Part shown: positions 22,774 through 24,744 of the stretch, in pieces
How positions within the stretch are numbered: the first letter of the stretch is position 1
How the letters are laid out: the number at the start of each line of letters is the position of its first letter
Assembly: GCA_934526185.1 (NCBI GenBank)
Contig: CAKTAA010000031.1
Coordinates: forward strand, 1 to 24,744
Length of the DNA stretch: 24,744 bases
Origin: an uncultured Eubacteriales bacterium
GTDB taxonomy: Bacteria > Bacillota > Clostridia > Oscillospirales > CAG-272
Direction: 5' to 3'
Position numbers and translations under genes: made by a program
The notes under the pieces: model-generated
What the model was told of the DNA's origin: nothing
The model's database searches: none
What the model saw: only the letters and a program-made list of their open reading frames with translations

Positions 22774-23106
22774 TTATCTATCCACTTTATTCATCAAGAG
22801 AAAGAGCCGACCGCGGAGCAGTTCGCATTCCTTTCTCAATTGTTCGTTTTCTTCTGAAATCTTATCAATGCTTGATATATGCTGCTATTTCTTCTTGCTG
22901 ATTTTTTCTGTCCTTCGCCTTTTGGGTGTTGTTTTTTGTTCTTTTGCAGCGAGTTGGTCTTGAGTCAGATCTCGTACGTGAAATTTGGCAAACACATACC
23001 GGCTTAGTTCTGAATACGCCATCAAGTTTTTTATATTTATCCGGCGGCCGGCGGCCTTCAAATCTTCCATAGCACGAAGGACTTTTTCAATGGTTTGCTG
23101 TCTCAT
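22774..23106 (-). pseudogene. DUF6262/TnpC-like transposon gene with an in-frame TAG
   Basis: From the ATG at 23106 (GGAGG upstream) the frame runs 73 codons, starting MRQQTIEKVLRAMEDLKAAG and containing a helix-turn-helix-like stretch, to TAG at 22887-22885. In the same frame it continues for another 36 codons to TAA at 22774. That second part reads KISEENEQLRKECELLRGRL, a coiled coil typical of the C-terminus of DUF6262/TnpC proteins. These accompany tyrosine recombinases of Tn554-like elements. One base change from a sense codon explains the break. No recombinase gene is left beside it. It is most likely a dead remnant, although the 73-residue N-terminal part could still be made. Confidence 0.65.
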
Positions 23107-23217
23107 CTATTCCTCCTTCATATTTCTTAATAAAAGTCATCGAGTCACTCACGCCGCTGCCTCCTTCTGCGCAAAAAGTCACGCTTGCTGCGGCTATGCC
23201 CTTGCAAATGTGGGCAT

Positions 23218-23268
23218 GACGCCTTCGCTGCGATATCAGCTTTTTGCGGGCATTGTGGCGTCTTTTTT
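23218..23268 (+). terminator. Weak terminator candidate
   Basis: GACGCC (23218-23223) can pair with GGCGTC (23257-23262), followed by six T (23263-23268). The loop is long (33 bases), so this is uncertain. It is the first terminator-like signal after the biosynthetic operon. Confidence 0.25.
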
Positions 23269-23284
23269 ATCGCGGAGTAACCTA

Positions 23285-23314
23285 TATCGATGCCTCTATG
23301 GTGCGGCATCGATA
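23285..23314. repeat. Perfect 10-bp inverted repeat with 10-base spacer
   Basis: TATCGATGCC (23285-23294) and GGCATCGATA (23305-23314). No T-run follows. It could be a protein-binding site or a recombination-site relic. Confidence 0.45.
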
Positions 23315-23436
23315 TGATGCCCCGATAAAGGCAGGATGTATGCATAAGGATTCCCGGACAAATAGGAGCCGTTTATCCCCTCTGCTGAAATGCCCGCTCA
23401 TCTTTTTTAGCCGCTTTCCTCCCGCCCATTTCGTCA

Positions 23437-23465
23437 TTGATTTTAGAACTCCTTGGTATTACAAT
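23437..23465 (+). promoter_or_regulatory. Promoter of the acetyltransferase gene
   Basis: TTGATT (23437-23442), a 17-base spacer and TACAAT (23460-23465), 27 bases before the start codon at 23493. Confidence 0.6.
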
Positions 23466-23492
23466 GTTGGTATCCATCATAAAGGGATATCG

Positions 23493-24047
23493 ATGACGGA
23501 AAAAGTCCTATGCCGAGCTGTTGTATCAGCCCGGTGATCCCGAACTTGTGGCCGACCGCGACGTTACGGTGAAAAAGCTCCATGAATGCAACCATATACA
23601 CCCGCTGGACTGCGGTGCGCGGCAGGCCGCCATTCGCGGGCTGCTGGGCAAGGCTGAGACAACTGTGTTGTGGAGCAGCCCTTCTTTTGCACCTACGGAT
23701 ATAACACCACGGTGGGCGATAACTTCTTCCTCAATGTCAACGACAAGCTCATGGACAGCGGAAAAATAACCATCGGCAACAACGTGTTTATCGCCCCCAG
23801 CGTCTGCATCATCATGGAAGAACACACGATGGATGTTCGGCAGCGGCTGGAGGGGCTGGAGTACACGCATCCCGTTCATATCGGCGACAATGTTTGGATT
23901 TGTACCGGCGCCATCATCCTGCCCGGCGTGACGATCGGCGCGAACAGCGTCATTGGCGCGGGCAGTGTCGTCACCAAGGACATTCCGCCCAACAGCCTGG
24001 CCGTCGGCAACCCGTGCAGGGTGATCCGCACAACATCGCAGGAGTGA
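23493..24047 (+). pseudogene. Maltose/galactoside O-acetyltransferase with two frameshifts
   Basis: The pieces together match the left-handed beta-helix acetyltransferases that move acetyl from acetyl-CoA to sugars. The ATG at 23493 (AAAGGG upstream) starts MTEK. After one extra A in the A-run at 23500-23504, the +1 frame continues as SYAELLYQPGDPELVADRD through LLGKAETTV. Near 23666-23669 one base is missing, and the original frame resumes as VEQPFFCTYGYNTTVGDN. From there hexapeptide repeats run to the stop, with the catalytic His in EEHTMD and the late motifs IGDNVWICTGAIILPGV and VVTKDIPPNSLAVGNPCRVI. With both shifts repaired it would be about 185 residues, the normal length. The promoter and terminator are intact, so two sequencing indels are as plausible as recent gene loss. 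Confidence 0.8.
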
Positions 24048-24074
24048 TTTCCTTATATTTTTCCCGCACGCTTG

Positions 24075-24116
24075 AACAGGAGCGGACCATGGCTATGCAT
24101 GGTCCGCTCCTGTTTT
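24075..24116 (+). terminator. Strong terminator after the acetyltransferase
   Basis: A 17-base perfect stem (24075-24091 with 24098-24114), a 6-base loop and TTTT (24113-24116, partly within the stem). Confidence 0.85.
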
Positions 24117-24508
24117 AACGCGAAGCTGAACAGCTCCCGCTGTATGCTTCCGTTTCCTATGGGCATTGGCAGGGCGATTTTGCATCGTCCACAGTCCATT
24201 CGGTGCATCCAGGACTCAAAGAATCCCCAAACGCCATGCTCGCTGACGCGCCAAGCAGGTTTCCTCTCGCCTCAATATATAAATCCAAGGAAGAGGCTTC
24301 ACCCTCAACCGATAGCGATAGAGCCTTTGCGCCGCTCTTTCTCCCCGGTTTGCGCCTGATTATCGGAAATCCTGCCTCTGCGAGCGGGCGCTTTCAGGCG
24401 TTTCAGACCGTCACCCAGGAAGCCGGCGACACGCCTTTTTCTACCGATGAGGAATCGTGTTTGCCGACCCTATATGACAAATTATTTTCATAATGCAAAA
24501 AGGATTGG
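24117..24508. other. Stretch without a recognisable gene
   Basis: Open frames exist (for example 24203-24493 on the plus strand) but have no ribosome binding site and give low-complexity translations rich in Ser, Pro and Ala. I see no known RNA or repeat. It could be decayed coding sequence. Confidence 0.5.
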
Positions 24509-24537
24509 TTGCAATCCCTTATATAATATAGTATTAT
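24509..24537 (+). promoter_or_regulatory. Promoter candidate for the rightmost gene
   Basis: TTGCAA (24509-24514), a 17-base spacer and TATTAT (24532-24537). The -35 lies inside an imperfect palindrome (AAGGATTG, then CAATCCCTT, 24500-24520) that could serve as an operator. Confidence 0.55.
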
Positions 24538-24608
24538 ATAAAAAGAGAAACGGTTTTATTTTCTACCCAATCATCTCATAGTCGACATACGGTAAGGAGG
24601 CAGAATCT

Positions 24609-24744
24609 GTGAATATCGCGCATAAGCTTCTGAGCTCTCTGGAAAAAGTTTTTCCCGACGAGGCGCCGTCCGCTCCTCCCCGCCCTTCCGCGTCCGCTCT
24701 TCAGGGAGAAACCTTCAGCTTTCAGTGGGCCGCCCGCCCCGATG
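24609..24744 (+). CDS. 5' end of a gene, possibly GH123/DUF4091-like
   Basis: A perfect AAGGAGG (24594-24600) stands 8 bases before a GTG at 24609. The first 45 codons give MNIAHKLLSSLEKVFPDE, a Pro/Ala-rich linker and then GETFSFQWAARPD. The SSLEKVFPDE and GExxSFQ spacing resembles the N-terminal beta-sandwich of DUF4091/GH123 glycosidase-type proteins, but the fragment is too short to be sure. There is no signal peptide. The gene continues beyond the right edge. Confidence 0.6.
   Translation, partial: MNIAHKLLSSLEKVFPDEAPSAPPRPSASALQGETFSFQWAARPD

Larger units (their letters stand above)
23107..23436. other. Gene-less stretch with hairpins
   Basis: I see no convincing gene on either strand here. 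The sequence contains several inverted repeats: ATGCCC/GGGCAT near 23200, a possible terminator at 23218-23268, and a perfect 10-bp inverted repeat at 23285-23314. It is probably debris between the transposon remnant and the acetyltransferase locus. Confidence 0.5.

Noticed and set aside
23145..23345. Minus-strand frame upstream of the DUF6262-like gene, considered as recombinase remnant
   Set aside because: The translation shows none of the tyrosine recombinase Arg/His/Tyr motifs.
24203..24493. 96-codon plus-strand open frame
   Set aside because: No ribosome binding site and a low-complexity product; not listed as a gene.
22737..24608. Search for a duplicated tRNA-Leu 3' end (attachment site)
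   Set aside because: No stretch resembling GTTCAAGTCCCG or TTCTCGCACCA was seen, so no att pair is claimed.
1..24744. CRISPR arrays, rRNA genes and riboswitches
   Set aside because: No regularly spaced repeats, rRNA segments or recognisable riboswitch cores were found by reading.

Overview
The window looks like a stretch of a Firmicutes (Clostridia) chromosome, possibly a gut Oscillospirales-type genome. The evidence is strong AGGAGG-type ribosome binding sites, sigma-A-like promoters with 17-18 nt spacers, and GC-rich housekeeping genes next to a much more AT-rich accessory block. The genus is inference only.

Region 1 (1-5780, GC-rich backbone). On the minus strand lie the 5' part of a phosphofructokinase gene, a polyphosphate kinase (ppk1) and an exopolyphosphatase (ppx). 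ppx and ppk1 form an operon with a good promoter. A divergent promoter drives a glycerophosphodiester phosphodiesterase and an uncharacterised protein, ending in a clear terminator. A tRNA-Leu(GAG) gene with a perfect-consensus promoter and its own terminator closes this region (5835-6020).

Region 2 (6021-8719, AT-rich, sparse). Directly after the tRNA come an orphan PD-(D/E)xK nuclease-like gene and a multi-spanning membrane protein, each with its own promoter. About 1.3 kb without a convincing gene follows, holding several hairpins, short repeats, tiny ORFs and a strong promoter. That promoter runs into a 40-codon ORF whose 3' end overlaps a terminator, which looks like a leader or attenuator for the next operon.

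Region 3 (8720-22736) is the main interest: twelve co-directional genes plus a tiny precursor-like gene. Order: 2-TM membrane protein; acyl carrier protein; two radical SAM/SPASM enzymes; a 29-residue peptide with six cysteines; a B12-binding radical SAM enzyme fused to an alpha/beta-hydrolase-like domain; a third SPASM enzyme; an ABC exporter; a BtrH-like cysteine acyltransferase/peptidase-fold protein; an adenylation-thiolation didomain; AccD-like and AccA-like carboxyltransferase subunits; and a FabD-type malonyl-CoA:ACP transacylase. I read this as a hybrid pathway in which a ribosomal Cys-rich peptide is modified by four radical SAM enzymes and probably acylated from a carrier protein, using an activated amino or carboxylic acid and/or a malonyl-derived unit. 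No ketosynthase, biotin carboxylase or biotin carrier is present. I do not recognise it as a described pathway.

Region 4 (22737-24744) returns to GC-rich sequence and is partly decayed. It has a transposon-type DUF6262/TnpC-like gene broken by one in-frame TAG, a maltose/galactoside O-acetyltransferase gene with two compensating frameshifts but an intact promoter and terminator, about 390 bases without a recognisable gene, and the first 45 codons of another gene.
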